From contig JASSKH010000028.1 of the NCBI GenBank assembly GCA_031763025.1, positions 1,674,001-1,738,000 of the forward strand: a DNA stretch of 64,000 nt. Reading direction: 5' to 3'. How positions within the stretch are numbered: the first letter of the stretch is position 1; each line of letters begins with the position of its first letter. The notes below the pieces were generated by a model. It was not told the DNA's origin. It ran no database searches and saw only the letters and a list, made by a program, of their open reading frames with translations. The translations under genes and the position numbers were made by a program. The stretch comes from Macrocystis pyrifera (lineage: Eukaryota; Sar; Phaeophyceae; Laminariales; Laminariaceae). Below are positions 53,706-64,000 of the stretch, piece by piece.

Positions 53706-55445
53706 TCGGGCCAGGGGGGAAGCTGGGCGGCATCCGGAAGGTGGAGATGTGCTGAGGGGGCGGACAAGAGGGGAGACTGCGCGGAACCGCGAGGCTATGG
53801 GGCATGGGCTGCTGTCGTTGATGGCAGCGCGGGAAGGTATAGGCCATGTACTTTTCCACCAAGGCCCACCGCGCGAGAACCCTCCCCTTCCCACACTCCC
53901 GGCGAGCGAGCTTTCGACGCCGAACTCGTATGCTGAAGCGTGTGCGGACGAGTATTCGGCCATCTGGAGACAGGCGATGGACAAGGAGTACCATGGGCTG
54001 GCGGACGCGGGGACATTTGGAGCGACGTAGCAACCAGAGGGGCTCAACGTCATCTCGGCGAAGTGGGTGTTCGCCTGGAAGTCCAACGAGCATGGTGACG
54101 TGGTGCGGGCGAAAGAAAGGCTGGTGGCACGAGGTTTCAAGCAGCGTGAGGGTATTGATTTCTTTGAGACTTTTGCTCCGACGCCTGCAGCGTCTTGTTT
54201 CCGTTTGTTGGGTGCTATTGCGTGCGAGTTGGGTTTGGATTTGTGTCATTTTGATGCTGAGCAGGCGTTCGTGCAGTCGAGATTGGATGAAGATGTATTC
54301 ATGCGACTACCTCCCGGCTGCGGCGAAATGTCTGGTAAGGTGGTCAGGTTGAATCGCAGTCTCTACGGCTTGAAGCAAGCGTCGAGGTCGTGGCACAACC
54401 ACCTTCTCACTCACATGAAGAGTCTAGGATTTGAGCAGAGCCCCGCTGACGCGTGTGTCATGAGGTTGGTCGAGTCGGGCTCTGTCTCCATTGTAACGGT
54501 AGTTCATGTGGATGATATTTTTGCTGTAGGACTCAAGGCTAGATGCGATCAGTTCTGTGACGACCTGAACAACCTTGTTACGATCAACAATCTGGGCGAG
54601 TTGCGGTGGTATGCTGGTTGTTGTTTTTCGAGGCATTGGGATGCTGGTACTTTGACGATTTCGCAGCAGGCGTTCGCTGAAAATACCGCGGCGAGGTTTG
54701 GTGTTAGTTCTGGGAGGAATAACCCGCTTTCGACTGGTGTGAAGCTCGAGGAGTTTGACGAGAATGAACCCGTGGGTGATTGGCCTTTCCGCGAGTTGGT
54801 GGGGTGCTTGATGTGGCTTGCGAACCAAACACGACCAGATATTGCGAACGCGGTGAGGGCGGTAGCGAGGTACACGAATAGGCCGAGGGAAGTACACTGG
54901 AAGACAGCAGTCGGTATTTTAGAGTATGTATTTTCTACGAGTGATTTCGGCATTACGTTCCAGAAGGGTAGCGGGCTTGAGCTGGTAGCGTTTGCAGATG
55001 CAGACTATGCCAACAAAGCCACTGACAGGAGGTCAGTTTCCGGGGGGCCATCATGTGTGCTGGGGCGTGTGTGTGCTGGTTTTCTAGGACGCAGAAATGC
55101 GTCACACTCTCAACCACTGAGGCCGAATATGTAGCACTGGCAGACACCATCAAGGAGGCAACGTTCATGCGCTATGTATGGAGTTTTATTTTTCCGGGGT
55201 TTGGGGAGAGATGCATTACGGTTTTCGAGGATAACGAGGGGGCAAGGCACCTGGCACAAAATCCAGTGTGCACGTCGAATTCGAAGCACATCGACGTACG
55301 ACACCACTTTTTGCGCGAGCTTATTTTTAAGGGGGAGTTTGTTATTACCCATGTAGAGTCGGAGAAACAGCATGCAGACTTTTTGACAAAGCCGCTCAAC
55401 AAAACGGTGTTTCGTTACCACCGGGATTTTCTGATGAATATTTGA
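53638..55445 (+). CDS. pol: Copia-3 pol part 2: reverse transcriptase-RNase H
   Basis: The frame from 53,638 runs to a TAG at 54,028 followed by CAA CCA. It continues in the same frame through RT: SAKWVFAWKS, GFKQREGIDFFETFAPTPAA, LNRSLYGLKQASR and the catalytic VVHVDDIFAVG (about 54,502). It then enters RNase H (AFADADYANK, about 54,991). A shift at the G6 run near 55,040 moves to a frame with LSTTEAEYVALAD, SKHIDVRHHFLREL and HADFLTKPLN, ending at 55,445. Catalytic residues are all present. Position and context of the 54,028 TAG are shared with Copia-1. Confidence 0.88.
54028..54036 (+). promoter_or_regulatory. Possible UAG readthrough signal (UAG CAA CCA)
   Basis: The nine bases fit the UAG-CAR-YYA consensus known from tobamovirus-type programmed readthrough. 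The homologous position of Copia-1 (3,373-3,381) reads UAG CAG CCA, which also fits. Functional use is inference. Confidence 0.4.
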
Positions 55446-56102
55446 CACGGTTTTTCCGAGGTGGAAGGTTTTATGTTATTTTTGAGTGAAGGATTTGTGT
55501 GAACTACGTATAAATCCGAAGATGCTGCCGTTTTTCCCTGGCTAATTCCGAGGATGATACCATTTCGTTCCTGGTGATGGATTTCGAGAGTTTTTGGTGT
55601 TTTCGAGTAGTCCCCACGTCAAATAAAATTCAAGTGAAGGAATGTATGCTATCTCGCATTACCGTCGCGATCTGTGTATCTATGGCGGGAGTAGGAGGCA
55701 AGGGGAGACCCTTGTCCGAGGGAACGGGGTTCCTTGCGATCTCTGGCATTTATTTTCTTGGCTTAATTTTTATTCTGATGAGTATGACTACTGTGATGTT
55801 TTATATGATTTGCATTAATTCCTCATGAAATAGAGGGAGATTTTTTTGGATAAGGTTGAAGAGAGACCATGAAGCGCCTGGGGGCGTGTGCGGTCCATAG
55901 AAAATGTTTTCTGAGTTGGAGAGTTTGGATAGTATTTTGGAAATTGAGAGTTTGATTTTTGGTTCTGGAGTGAAATTATGTTTCTGAATTTCGTTTGAGT
56001 TGGTCATAATATTGAGATGTTTCCACCCAGCGGAGTCGTACATTGTAGTGTACAGAGCTGGGGGGATATTAAAGTATGGTCGTGTATAATGAGCAGGGGG
56101 GA
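55446..56102 (+). other. Copia-3 3' untranslated region and polypurine tract
   Basis: No gene. It ends with the purine run GAGCAGGGGGGA (56,091-56,102) abutting the 3' LTR, the expected plus-strand primer. Confidence 0.75.
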
Positions 56103-56380
56103 TATTGATTGTGCTCAGAAACACGACGGAGACGTTACATCAAATATTAGAGAGTTCCATATATTGACATAGGATTATAGGAGAGGGATATTTAGTCGGA
56201 TATTCGGGGGGATAAACGGGAGGTTTATTCCTGCGTCATGTTGGATAATAACCTGTATACGATGCATGAGCTGTCACTCGACAGCTCGGATATAATATAA
56301 GAGGAGTTCCGTGTTACTGTCTGGAGTCAACCACGCGTTCCCGTGCCAGCTGCGCCTATACCTTCAGAGATCAATCAACA
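56103..56380 (+). repeat. Copia-3 3' LTR
   Basis: 278 bp, same ends as the 5' LTR, followed by the ACGTG duplication at 56,381-56,385. Confidence 0.95.
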
Positions 56381-57960
56381 ACGTGTCGTTGCGATACCTC
56401 CCGGGTCTACCAGTCCCTCTTCGAGTAATTTCGAGGTCGTTCAACAGATGCCCGTCTAAGACCGGCCCCCTGGGACCGACGTCATCGGTAGGTTTGCTGG
56501 ATGATGCGTCGTCCGAGAATGAGTCGTTTATCGAATCGCCTGTTGCCTCCGGGCGCAGCAAGCGGGATAGAGCGTCAGGCAGTTGGTGTGACGTTCCTGC
56601 CCTCCACTTCATGACTCCGTTAGCCGGAGCGCCCATCTGTAAAGCTTGGGGTCAAGGTCCCGTTTACGATATAGCCACAGCAACGCGGAGCAGTCAGTGA
56701 CCAAAATGAACTTTCTACCCGCCAAAAAAGGTCGAAAGTGGACAACCCCCCACAAAACCGCCATGCATTCCCTTGCTGTAGCTTCACGACACGTGTCTGC
56801 ACGAGACCATCGATGACTGGCGTATGCGACCATACGTTCCTTCCCATCGTGAACTTGCGTTAGCGCTTCACTTGCCCCCGTTTCACTGGCAGCTGTGTGC
56901 AGCGCAATGGGCTGTCCCAGGAAGGGAAAATTAAAATATGAAATTATGTGAGGGCCGCCTTCAGCGCCAAGAACGCGTTCTGTTGTTTTGCCTGTTCTAC
57001 CCACAGGATAGGGAGACGCCCCGCGCGCTTGGTCGCAAAGGCTTTGTCTCGAAGGATATTTGTGAGCGGCGCGGCTAGAATACTGTACCGCTCTACGAAC
57101 TGCCGCAAGCAGCCCGTCATACCTAAAAATGCTCTGAGTTCCTCGACCGTTGACGGCGGAGGTAGATCAGCTACGGCCGCCACTTTCGACTCCGACGGTC
57201 TAACCTCATGTCTGTCCACTACCATCAAGACGGATTCCAGACTCGGGCAAGACCGTATTGTTTTAGCAATATTCACCGACAGTACAGCAGACTGCAGGCG
57301 GGTGAGGACTGCGTCAATCAGGATGGAGCAGCTAAGCTACCATACTGGCAAACGCTGGCGGCAGGATTTTGAGCCCAAATCCACATCTCACGTACTCCCA
57401 AAGTTGACCGTACGCGTCGCGAAAAGCGGCTTTGTGTCGATCATCTTTTGCTATGGATAACTGGAACAATCCGGAGGCTAGATCGATGGGGGTGAATCAT
57501 GAGCAACCCTGACATCGCTGGAAAATGCCTTGCATATCCCCGAACCCCCCACTATCTGTGTTCATGAGGTTGTTTAGTGCGCGATAGTCCTGGCGCAGAC
57601 GCAGCGTGCCGTCTTTCTTGGGTACGCTCACGCACCTGGCTGCCCAAGCGGAAGTCGACTTTCGGATGATGTTTCTCTTCGCTAACAGTTATACCTCTTT
57701 CTGGATAGCGTCTGCCTGCTCTGGGGAGAAACGTTGCTGCTTGACTGCTATCGGCGAGGTGTGTTCATCAATCAAGGGTATTCGCAATTCTCTTATTGTG
57801 CACGGCCTCACGCGCTTCGGGTCTTTCGGGAACAGGCCGGCCAAATTTTTCGGACCGGGGGTGTGCAACAGCTGTTCTTTTTTGTCTTTCGCTGAGCCGA
57901 CCGATGTTAGGATCCGAGAGAGCGACTCCCTTTTATACCGATGGGTTATGGTTGACCTTT
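56381..57960 (-). pseudogene. Ty3 reverse transcriptase-RNase H, broken
   Basis: Minus-strand RT: AARCVSVPKKDGTLRLRQDY (about 57,640-57,580), TPIDLASGLFQL-type sequence (about 57,500), a catalytic box that reads LIDAVLT where IDD is expected (about 57,320), then ELRAFLGMTGCLRQFVERYS (about 57,140). RNase H: MVAYASHRWSRAD, CREATARECMAVLWG, ILVTDCSALLWLY (57,004-56,609), then HQLPDALSRL (about 56,590). The element is cut by Copia-3 at 56,380. The second catalytic Asp appears lost and several stops occur. Confidence 0.8.
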
Positions 57961-58609
57961 AGCGGCGAGGGTTTGCCGGGCGGCGTCAAGGGCGGGGCGA
58001 TGGGCGCGGGGTGGATGAAAAGCGCTCTCAACCCGTCAACATCTCGCACGCTGAGGGCGATTACCTTGGCGACGAGGTGCCCGTTCCGGGTTATTCCTAG
58101 GGCGGGACCCGTATTGACCACCTTGCAATACAGTGGGGTGCCAGGCTCCCACCATTGCACCCCTCGTGCCAAACCTGTCATCGCCCCACTATCTGTGTCA
58201 TACTTTTCGGAGGGCTGAGTCATCACCAGTTGTGTTTCGCTGGGCTGCGGGCCATGTACGTATGCCTAGACCGCTATCCCTACGAAGCCTCCTACTTTCG
58301 CTGGGTTCACCAGGCGGAGCTCCCACTGTAACGTGCCGTCGTCTTCCCATGCTGCCTGTCCTAGGGAGCAGCTCGGTAACGGTGGGAGGTCTGGAGGAGC
58401 ACAGTGCGGTGGGGCCCGGGCCGTGTATGGTGGTCTAACCGAACCGTATGCCTCTTTTTAGCGCTTACCTAAGGCGCTCCGCGACTGGAAAGGCACAAAT
58501 GGCGCCCCGGGCGAGGGTTGGAAGCCTTTTCTTTTGTTAAGGGAGATGACGCTCTTGTTGGTACGATAGAAGCTGCCTCCCAAAATGAATCCAAACGGAA
58601 GATCTTGCA

Positions 58610-59014
58610 CTACCCGTACCGGGACGTTCCGTACGCGGTCCACACGATGGGCAGCACTGTGGATCCCAGAATGGTCATTCCCGGCACCTCACTGTTAACG
58701 GGGTTTGCTGCTAAAATGGCCCCTTGACCCTTGCTACTGAGCTTCCTGCCGACGGCGCTCCCCCCCCACGCCTGAACGCTCTTCCAAAAAGCCAACGATA
58801 CATAGTTACCTCCGCCCCCTCCTGTATCGATCAAAACGCTTACTGGGATCCGCCCTACGACCCGAGGTGGGTCCCATACTGTACCGTGGACCCACAGTTG
58901 CTGACTATTCCCTACGGCGACTAACTGTTCCTCCAGCGCCCCCAGCTCCCGGTCACTTGGGCGGCTGGCCTCCGACAACCCAAGTCCCTGTAAGGAACGG
59001 GGAATAGGTGGCAC
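58610..59014 (-). pseudogene. Ty3 aspartic protease
   Basis: A 134-codon frame with the retropepsin active site VSVLIDTGGGGGNYVS (about 58,840) and a second conserved Gly-rich end. It lies between gag and RT as expected. The DTG triad is intact, but the frame is not joined to either neighbour. The segment 57,961-58,609 is decayed pol linker. Confidence 0.65.
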
Positions 59015-59089
59015 GGGCCACGGCGCCAGCCGGACGAGTTTGAGGTCTGAAGGGTTCCCCGGAAGGGCTACTGCTCCCGGGGCGTACCT

Positions 59090-60599
59090 TCACGCGTCAA
59101 CCTCAGTGTTCCCTACTGGTTCGCAGTCCCCTCCCATCACCGTTACTAACATGCCTGCCATCTTGTCAGATAACGCGTAAAGCTTATTGCGGGGCCGGGG
59201 TTCAGTTGAGTCTACGACGGATGTCCTTGTCCACCGTCTCTTTGCCTCGGGGGATCTGAAGTGCCCGGCCGAGACGATATTCGAGTCGTGGCTGAACGGG
59301 CAGGAGGCTTTGGGGCAGTTGCCATTAAACGCCAGGCGGAAGCAGAATTGGTGTCGCAGCAGGAAATCCATCTCATCTTGTCGTGGCGCGTCCACGTCTG
59401 ACCTCTCTAAAGTCGACTTGTCCTCTCCGGCATGTCCGCGCTCCCTGCCTTGTGGCAGGGCTCTCTTACTGCCCTGGCGCGTCCTCAGGTCTTCTGCCTG
59501 CGAAATGCCAAACGGAGCTCCATGTCCACCCGGGGTGGAGGCCGGCTGGTGTTTGAAGGCGGCTACCGAGAGCTCTTCCCTAGTTTTAGCCCCGTCTGCT
59601 AGCAACGACGATTTGCCGGCCGACCATTGGTCTGCAGCCTCGAGGAGGCGCCTAGAGAGTGTGTTGTCCATCTTCACTCTACGAGTCGTCGCGGGTTGGT
59701 CCGCTAGGGCAGCGATAGGGTTGCGTGTCTGGCTGAACATCTGGCGGAGCTGGGTCATGGGCTCACCACCTACGGAGGCTAGGTGCCTGGCCGACTTAGG
59801 GCCCGCCCCGGCGCGCGCGGATTGTTACCGGCGTTTCGTAGGATGTTCGTCGCTCCGAGATGAAATCCACCCAATCTACGACAACCCCTCAGTAATTCTC
59901 CCCCGGCTCACCATGTCCGCGCTTTGAGGGTTAGCATAGTGTACCCGTAGGGGCCGGACCTCTATCCGAACCCTCACAGCCTGAGCGTGCATCGCGCTTG
60001 GCATGCCGGACTGGCCTAATGCGCTAGGGAGGAACAAGCGAACGACTCTCTCCAAACGTCCAATGAGGTTATTCTCGGACACGTACCGCCAGAAATAAAT
60101 TGCTTCAGACTGGTGGGGGCGTTCAGGGTCTGCGGTGAGCGCTCGCAATGTCAGCACTAGGCGCCAAGCTGCGGCCCTCCACGCCTCCGAACCGTGGACT
60201 GTTGTGGACGCGATTGCTGTTTCTGCTGCTTCGACGCTACCCGACTGCAAGAACCCTCCACGTGTCAGGATGCGCAGCCACTCGGTCATCGTGACTTGTT
60301 GGACTGGGATTTTTGCGCAAGGTGCCATCGATTCGTGGCACAGAGACAGCTCCGTGGGAGGTGAGTTCGTGGTATGTGAACAAGGAGTCGCTAATGAGAT
60401 ATTGTAGCAGTTCGCGGCGGAGCGGTGACATGCGGTCCAGGGCTGGTCGTTCATGGGAGGTGCCCCACTGATTGAGTGTGTCACCCGGCAGTGCTGAGGT
60501 TCCCCCATCCGTAGCGCTAAGCACCCTAGCTATATTGTCTTGGAAAAGGACCCCGCTGTTTAGGATTGAGAGGGGGCCTCCTGCTGTCCCTGAAAACAC
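59090..60599 (-). pseudogene. gag: Ty3 gag with CCCH zinc finger, broken
   Basis: Frames 60,599-60,237 and 60,508-59,876 overlap in a helical capsid-like region (LRRELLQYLISDSLF; EAIYFWRYVSENNLIGRLER). Frame 59,758-59,090 contains the finger CFRLAFNGNCPKASCPF followed by SH (C-x8-C-x4-C-x3-H, about 59,340-59,290) and a basic tail. Ty3 gags normally use a CCHC knuckle, so this finger type is unusual and matches that of YR-2. Frame breaks near 60,400 and 59,800. Confidence 0.6.
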
Positions 60600-60681
60600 G
60601 CCCTGCTAAAGGCCAAACACTTTGTCTCTCATCCGCTTAATTGTTTTGATTGTGTCGACAGTAGCGCGAGACAGTCGGTAC

Positions 60682-61029
60682 TCACCTACCCCGGCCGGGA
60701 CTGCCGCCTACGGGTGTCCCGATGCGGGCCAGTAGTTGTATTGCCCCTGGTACTGGCCCGGCGAGGCGTATGCGAAGTACTGTTGCGGTTGTCCCGGCGA
60801 TACTGCCGGTGGGGCTGGAGGCGGCCCCGGGGAATTTGGTCCCGGCACTACTGCTGGTGGAGCTGGAGGCGGCCCCGGGGAGAGTGGAGGTTAGACCTGG
60901 CCCGCCTGAGGGCCCGGAGGCGGCCCGGGGGGTAGAGGTGGCTGGCCCTGCGGCAGCGGGGCTAGCAGCGCTGGTTGGGGCGGCTGCTGAAGAGGCAGAT
61001 GAAGCTCCTGCTGGTATGCGAGAGGCCAT
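60682..61029 (-). pseudogene. Ty3 gag N-terminus, Ala/Ser/Pro-rich
   Basis: A 115-codon frame starting with ATG (MASRIPAGASS) of Ala/Ser/Gly/Pro repeats, partly a tandem duplication (TKFPGAASS/STLPGAASS). Probably the start of gag; low complexity, no domain. Confidence 0.4.
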
Positions 61030-61153
61030 TGCACCGGCGCTATGGGAGTGTATACGGTGGATGGTATATGGGAGAAGGGAGGGTGCGGTATGGTTAACGT
61101 CGAGCCACCAGGGCGTCTTTCTTTCTATGGTGGATTATTGGATTTCAAAGATG

Positions 61154-61520
61154 CTAGCGTCACGTCTGGGGAAACTCCTGGGGAATTCTCTTTCTGTCTC
61201 ATAAATTTCGAAATACTAGAGTCACGCCTGGGGGGACTACTAGAGGTGTTAATGAATTCCATGTATCATGCAGTTTAAAATGCTAGAGTCACGCCTGGGG
61301 GGACTGCCGGGGCGTTAATTTTCTTCATGCATCATGAATTTCAAAATGCGAATCGATTTTTATCGTGTAACATGAAAAAAACAATGCGAGAGTCACGCCT
61401 GGGGGGGCTACTGAGGGTGTTAATTTTCTTCATGCACCATGAACTTCAAAGTGCGATTTGATTTTTATCGTGCAAACATGAAGAACAAAATGCAAGAGTC
61501 ACGCCTGGGGGGATTACTGG
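61154..61520 (-). repeat. Ty3 leader tandem repeat (about 65-105 bp)
   Basis: Five copies of the word GTCACGCCTGGGGGG or close variants occur at about 61,160, 61,222, 61,290, 61,392 and 61,498, each followed by GTTAAT or ATGAA-type sequence. Confidence 0.75.
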
Positions 61521-62182
61521 GGGTGTTAATTTCTGCATGTTATTTTGTTACACAGATGAGGGGCGTGGGGATAGAGTGGGGTGAGCGCGCGAGGGTATCA
61601 GTAGGGAGTTGTAATTTTTCTTATACAAGGGGCCGATCGAGGGGGTGCGGGGTTGGTGGGGGGGTGTGGGTGAGCGTGGGTGGGTGAGCGTGGTGACATA
61701 CAAGACAGCAGGTTGGGGGTGTGCTCTGGAGGCACCGTCTTGCTCCATGCCATCGCTCTGTCTCCTCGTACCTCCGGTGGTCTCAACGCGGTGTGTCTCA
61801 CTTCCTTCCATCCTGCGTTGCGGTGTGGTCTATGGGGTAGTCTTGTGTTCATCACTGTCTGTTGGGTTACCATCCCGTAGCCACGGCTCTTGACTATTAT
61901 ATTAAATATATGATATATCGGATTTGTATTTTTCTATGTCTATGTCAACCCGGCAGTCGACTTGAGTGGGCTCAGCGCAAGAAGTGGCACGTGGCGAAAG
62001 GAACGGCCGCGTTGCATACTCCAGACACCGATCTTGCGGTATGGTTTGAGGAATGGTTTGGTGTTCTTGTATTTCGTTTTTAGTGTGACTTTGTGTGTGA
62101 TTTACCTCTAAATTGAGGCCACGCGTACCGTACAGCACGAAGTTAGACGGCGACGGACTCGGCGAAATTCGTTCGTCTACCA

Positions 62183-62830
62183 CGTAACCTATCAACGGCA
62201 GTGGACTCGACGATCGAACTGGCGCTTACCTAGACGTCGCCAGGGCTCAGCTACGCATTGCGTACTTAAGACGTCGATCTTGCGGTATGGTGTGATCTAT
62301 CGTGTGGTCTTATTTTCTTTTATTTTTACTGCTTTAACTTTGAATGTAGTTTACCGCAAAATTGAGAGCATGCGTACCGTACAGCACTACTTCATGTGGC
62401 GACGGGCTCGGCGTCTACCACGTAACCTGTCAACGGCAGCGGGCTTAACGCTAGAAGTGGCCCTTACCTTGACAAAGCAAGGGCTCAGCTACGCGTTGCG
62501 TACTCAAGAAGTTGATCTCGCGGTATGGTGGATCTATTCTGTAGTCTTGTGTTTTACTGGTGTTACTGCTGTGACTTTGAATGTAGTTTTTTTCGAAAAA
62601 TAGATGCCATGCGTACCGTACCGTATTACTTCCTGTGGCGAGGCTCGGCAAACCTCGTGCGTCTACCGCGTAACCTGTCAACGGCAGCGGGCTCAACGCT
62701 AGAAGTGGCGCTTCCCTTGACAAAGCAAGGGCTCAACTACGCTTTGCACAATCCATGTGTCCACCACGTGACCTATTAAGGGCAGTGGGCTCGACGTTTT
62801 AAGTGGCGCTTACCTTGACCGGGCAAGGGC
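62183..62830 (-). repeat. Ty3 leader tandem repeat (about 235-250 bp)
   Basis: Units begin at the word CGTAACCT(A/G)TCAACGGCAG (62,185, 62,419 and 62,668, then a partial near 62,766). They share AAGTGGCGCTTACCTTGAC, CAAGGGCTCAGCTACGC and CTTGCGGTATGGTG. The region between 5' LTR and gag is thus about 2.2 kb of repeats; no gene is seen there. Confidence 0.8.
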
Positions 62831-63281
62831 TCAGCTATGCGGTGTGAACTCAATACGTCTATTTTTGCGGTAGCGCGTTCTCTATTGTAGTTTTATATCA
62901 TACGATTAATAGGGGTGATACTTGTTTGTGTGTTCGGCAAGCAGGCGATCTCGACGCTAGGAAGCTCCAGGCTCCTCTACTAACTGTAAGCGAGGGGCCG
63001 CTGATGGCGATCCAGAGGCTTGATAACCCTGCTGCTGTGAAATGTGTGGGGGCCTTCGGGACTCCCCAGCCGTGAGGGCTGGGCGCCTGTTGGCTTGTGG
63101 GTGTCGGCCGATCAAGGTCATTTTCATAGGAATCCTGTGTGTGACCGGCTTTTTCTGTGGACGGTCGCAACAAAGAAAAAACAAGCGAAGCCGAGTGTCG
63201 AGCAGGTTGGTCTTCTGAGGACGCTGCATCAAACTATCCTGCGAGTAGAGTGCCTTAGTAACCGCTACCAGCGGCGCGCAG

Positions 63282-63299
63282 ATCCCAGACTAGACACCA
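63282..63299 (-). promoter_or_regulatory. Ty3 primer-binding site
   Basis: On the minus strand TGGTGTCTAGTCTGGGAT follows the 5' LTR with no gap; TGG pairs with a tRNA CCA end. I cannot name the tRNA. Confidence 0.65.
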
Positions 63300-63857
63300 T
63301 GTTTTAAATGAGTTCTCTGCGCAGGGTCCTTACTTGCCGGCTAGGAGGCAGCTCGGTACCCTCCCGTGATGGTACTCCATCTCATACCCACTCGTGGCCT
63401 CCGTGGGCCCACGTTTCGCTCGTTCACCACAACTCGCACCTCTACGGAACTGATCTGAACTGCGACCATGTTGGCCCCCACGTGCTGGTTGTAGTATTGC
63501 TGGTCCATGCTAGCATCTTCGCTCGCTTCCGTTGTTCGACAGGCCAGGTGTTGAGGACACAAGGTGGGTCTCAGAGTATTTCGACTGCTCTTGGCCAGGG
63601 AAAACTTGTGTGTACATCCGCACTTCTTCCGTATGAGGTTTGACTTCCTGGAGGCGTGTTTCCCTGGGTGTTTCTCATCGTCGTCCCCTAATTTTAGGTC
63701 GACTGACAGCTCGGCATGGATCCTGTCTTTGCTCCGCATGTCAGCCTCCCTGGCAATCCTTTTCAAGGCAACCCCCTCGTTCGGCATCAATCCAGTGTCT
63801 ATCGGGCCTCTCGACGCCTACCTTAGCAATGCCATGTAGCACCGAACGGCTGTAACA
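63300..63857 (-). repeat. Ty3 5' LTR
   Basis: 558 bp, the partner of 46,675-47,240, with TG...CA type termini (TGTTACAG at its start on minus). Confidence 0.9.
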
Positions 63858-64000
63858 GCAACTCGAGTTCAGGGAATGGGTTCTCGAGTTCAGGGAATGG
63901 TGGCGTTTCCCCGTACTTCCGAAAGTAAAATCATTATACGTGTTGTATGAAAACCTATACCGGTAGTAGTTTGTGGCGTGCATGATGCTTCTAGCTTTAC
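63858..64000. other. Flank of the Ty3 element, no gene seen
   Basis: Starts with the GCAA duplication. A short direct repeat CTCGAGTTCAGGGAATGG(T/G) occurs twice (63,863 and 63,883). Nothing else is recognisable. Confidence 0.5.

Larger units (their letters stand above)
49752..56380 (+). mobile_element. Copia-3: young Ty1/Copia retrotransposon inside Ty3
   Basis: Two 278-bp LTRs (about six differences, all transitions by eye) and a perfect ACGTG duplication define exact ends. Internal order is gag, CCHC knuckle, protease, integrase, RT, RNase H (Copia order). It lies within the RNase H-integrase interval of the minus-strand Ty3 element and so is younger. The coding region has three frame changes and two in-frame TAG codons as read. 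Confidence 0.95.
46675..63857 (-). mobile_element. Ty3/Gypsy retrotransposon with chromodomain-like tail, split by Copia-3
   Basis: LTRs at 46,675-47,240 (3') and 63,300-63,857 (5') bracket gag, protease, RT, RNase H and integrase in Ty3 order on the minus strand. A 4-bp GCAA lies outside both ends (46,671-74 and 63,858-61). A primer-binding site starting TGG abuts the 5' LTR and a GTGGGGGA polypurine tract abuts the 3' LTR. Without the 6.6-kb Copia-3 it would be about 10.5 kb. Stops and frameshifts throughout make it inactive. Confidence 0.9.

Noticed and set aside
3373..54030. Genome-wide reassignment of UAG to glutamine
   Set aside because: TGA and TAA interrupt YR-2 equally and C-to-T decay explains many TAGs; not enough conserved host coding sequence here to decide.

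Overview
The window looks like nuclear DNA of a eukaryote with a large, repeat-rich genome. Evidence: four retrotransposons of three orders, at least two multi-exon genes with GT-AG introns (donors mostly GTGAGT, GTAAGT or GTACGT), several DNA-transposon or foldback structures, and many CTG/CAG and homopolymer tracts. A marine alga, for example a brown alga or other stramenopile, fits best, but this is inference from style; no taxonomic marker gene is present. There are no operons and no rRNA or CRISPR.

Layout. About 1.7-5.6 kb holds a decayed Ty1/Copia element (Copia-1) whose integrase is deleted. About 5.7-9.0 kb (+) holds a spliced gene of unknown function (gene A), with exon phases that agree across eight exons. 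About 9-14 kb is mostly non-coding, with a 105-bp MITE and one copy of a 0.6-kb interspersed repeat. At 14,060-17,021 lies a 2.96-kb foldback-type DNA transposon with a 9-bp target duplication. At 17.2-18.4 kb are degenerate satellites. At 18,712-26,446 (-) lies a tyrosine-recombinase retrotransposon (YR-1, Ngaro/DIRS group). Its frames break only near G homopolymers, and it carries a remarkable 12-codon minisatellite.

From 27.7 to 34.5 kb is a nest: a palindromic repeat holds a solo LTR, which holds a 4.6-kb insertion with a 10-bp duplication, which holds a spliced minus-strand gene (gene B). At 36,860-43,394 (+) lies a second Ngaro-type element (YR-2) with textbook split direct repeats A1 - ORFs - B1 A2 B2.

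From 46,675 to 63,857 (-) lies a complete but decayed Ty3/Gypsy element with LTRs, primer-binding site, polypurine tract, CCCH-finger gag, protease, RT-RNase H, integrase and a chromodomain-like tail. It was later split by a young Copia element (Copia-3, 49,752-56,380, +) with 278-bp LTRs and a perfect 5-bp duplication.

Biologically, almost everything recognisable is selfish DNA. The most notable points are: an in-frame UAG in a UAG-CAR-YYA (tobamovirus-type readthrough) context at the same place in two diverged Copia elements; CCCH zinc fingers replacing the usual zinc knuckle in the gag of three elements from two orders; a spliced gene inside a mobile insertion; and the modular palindromes of the 14-17 kb foldback element.
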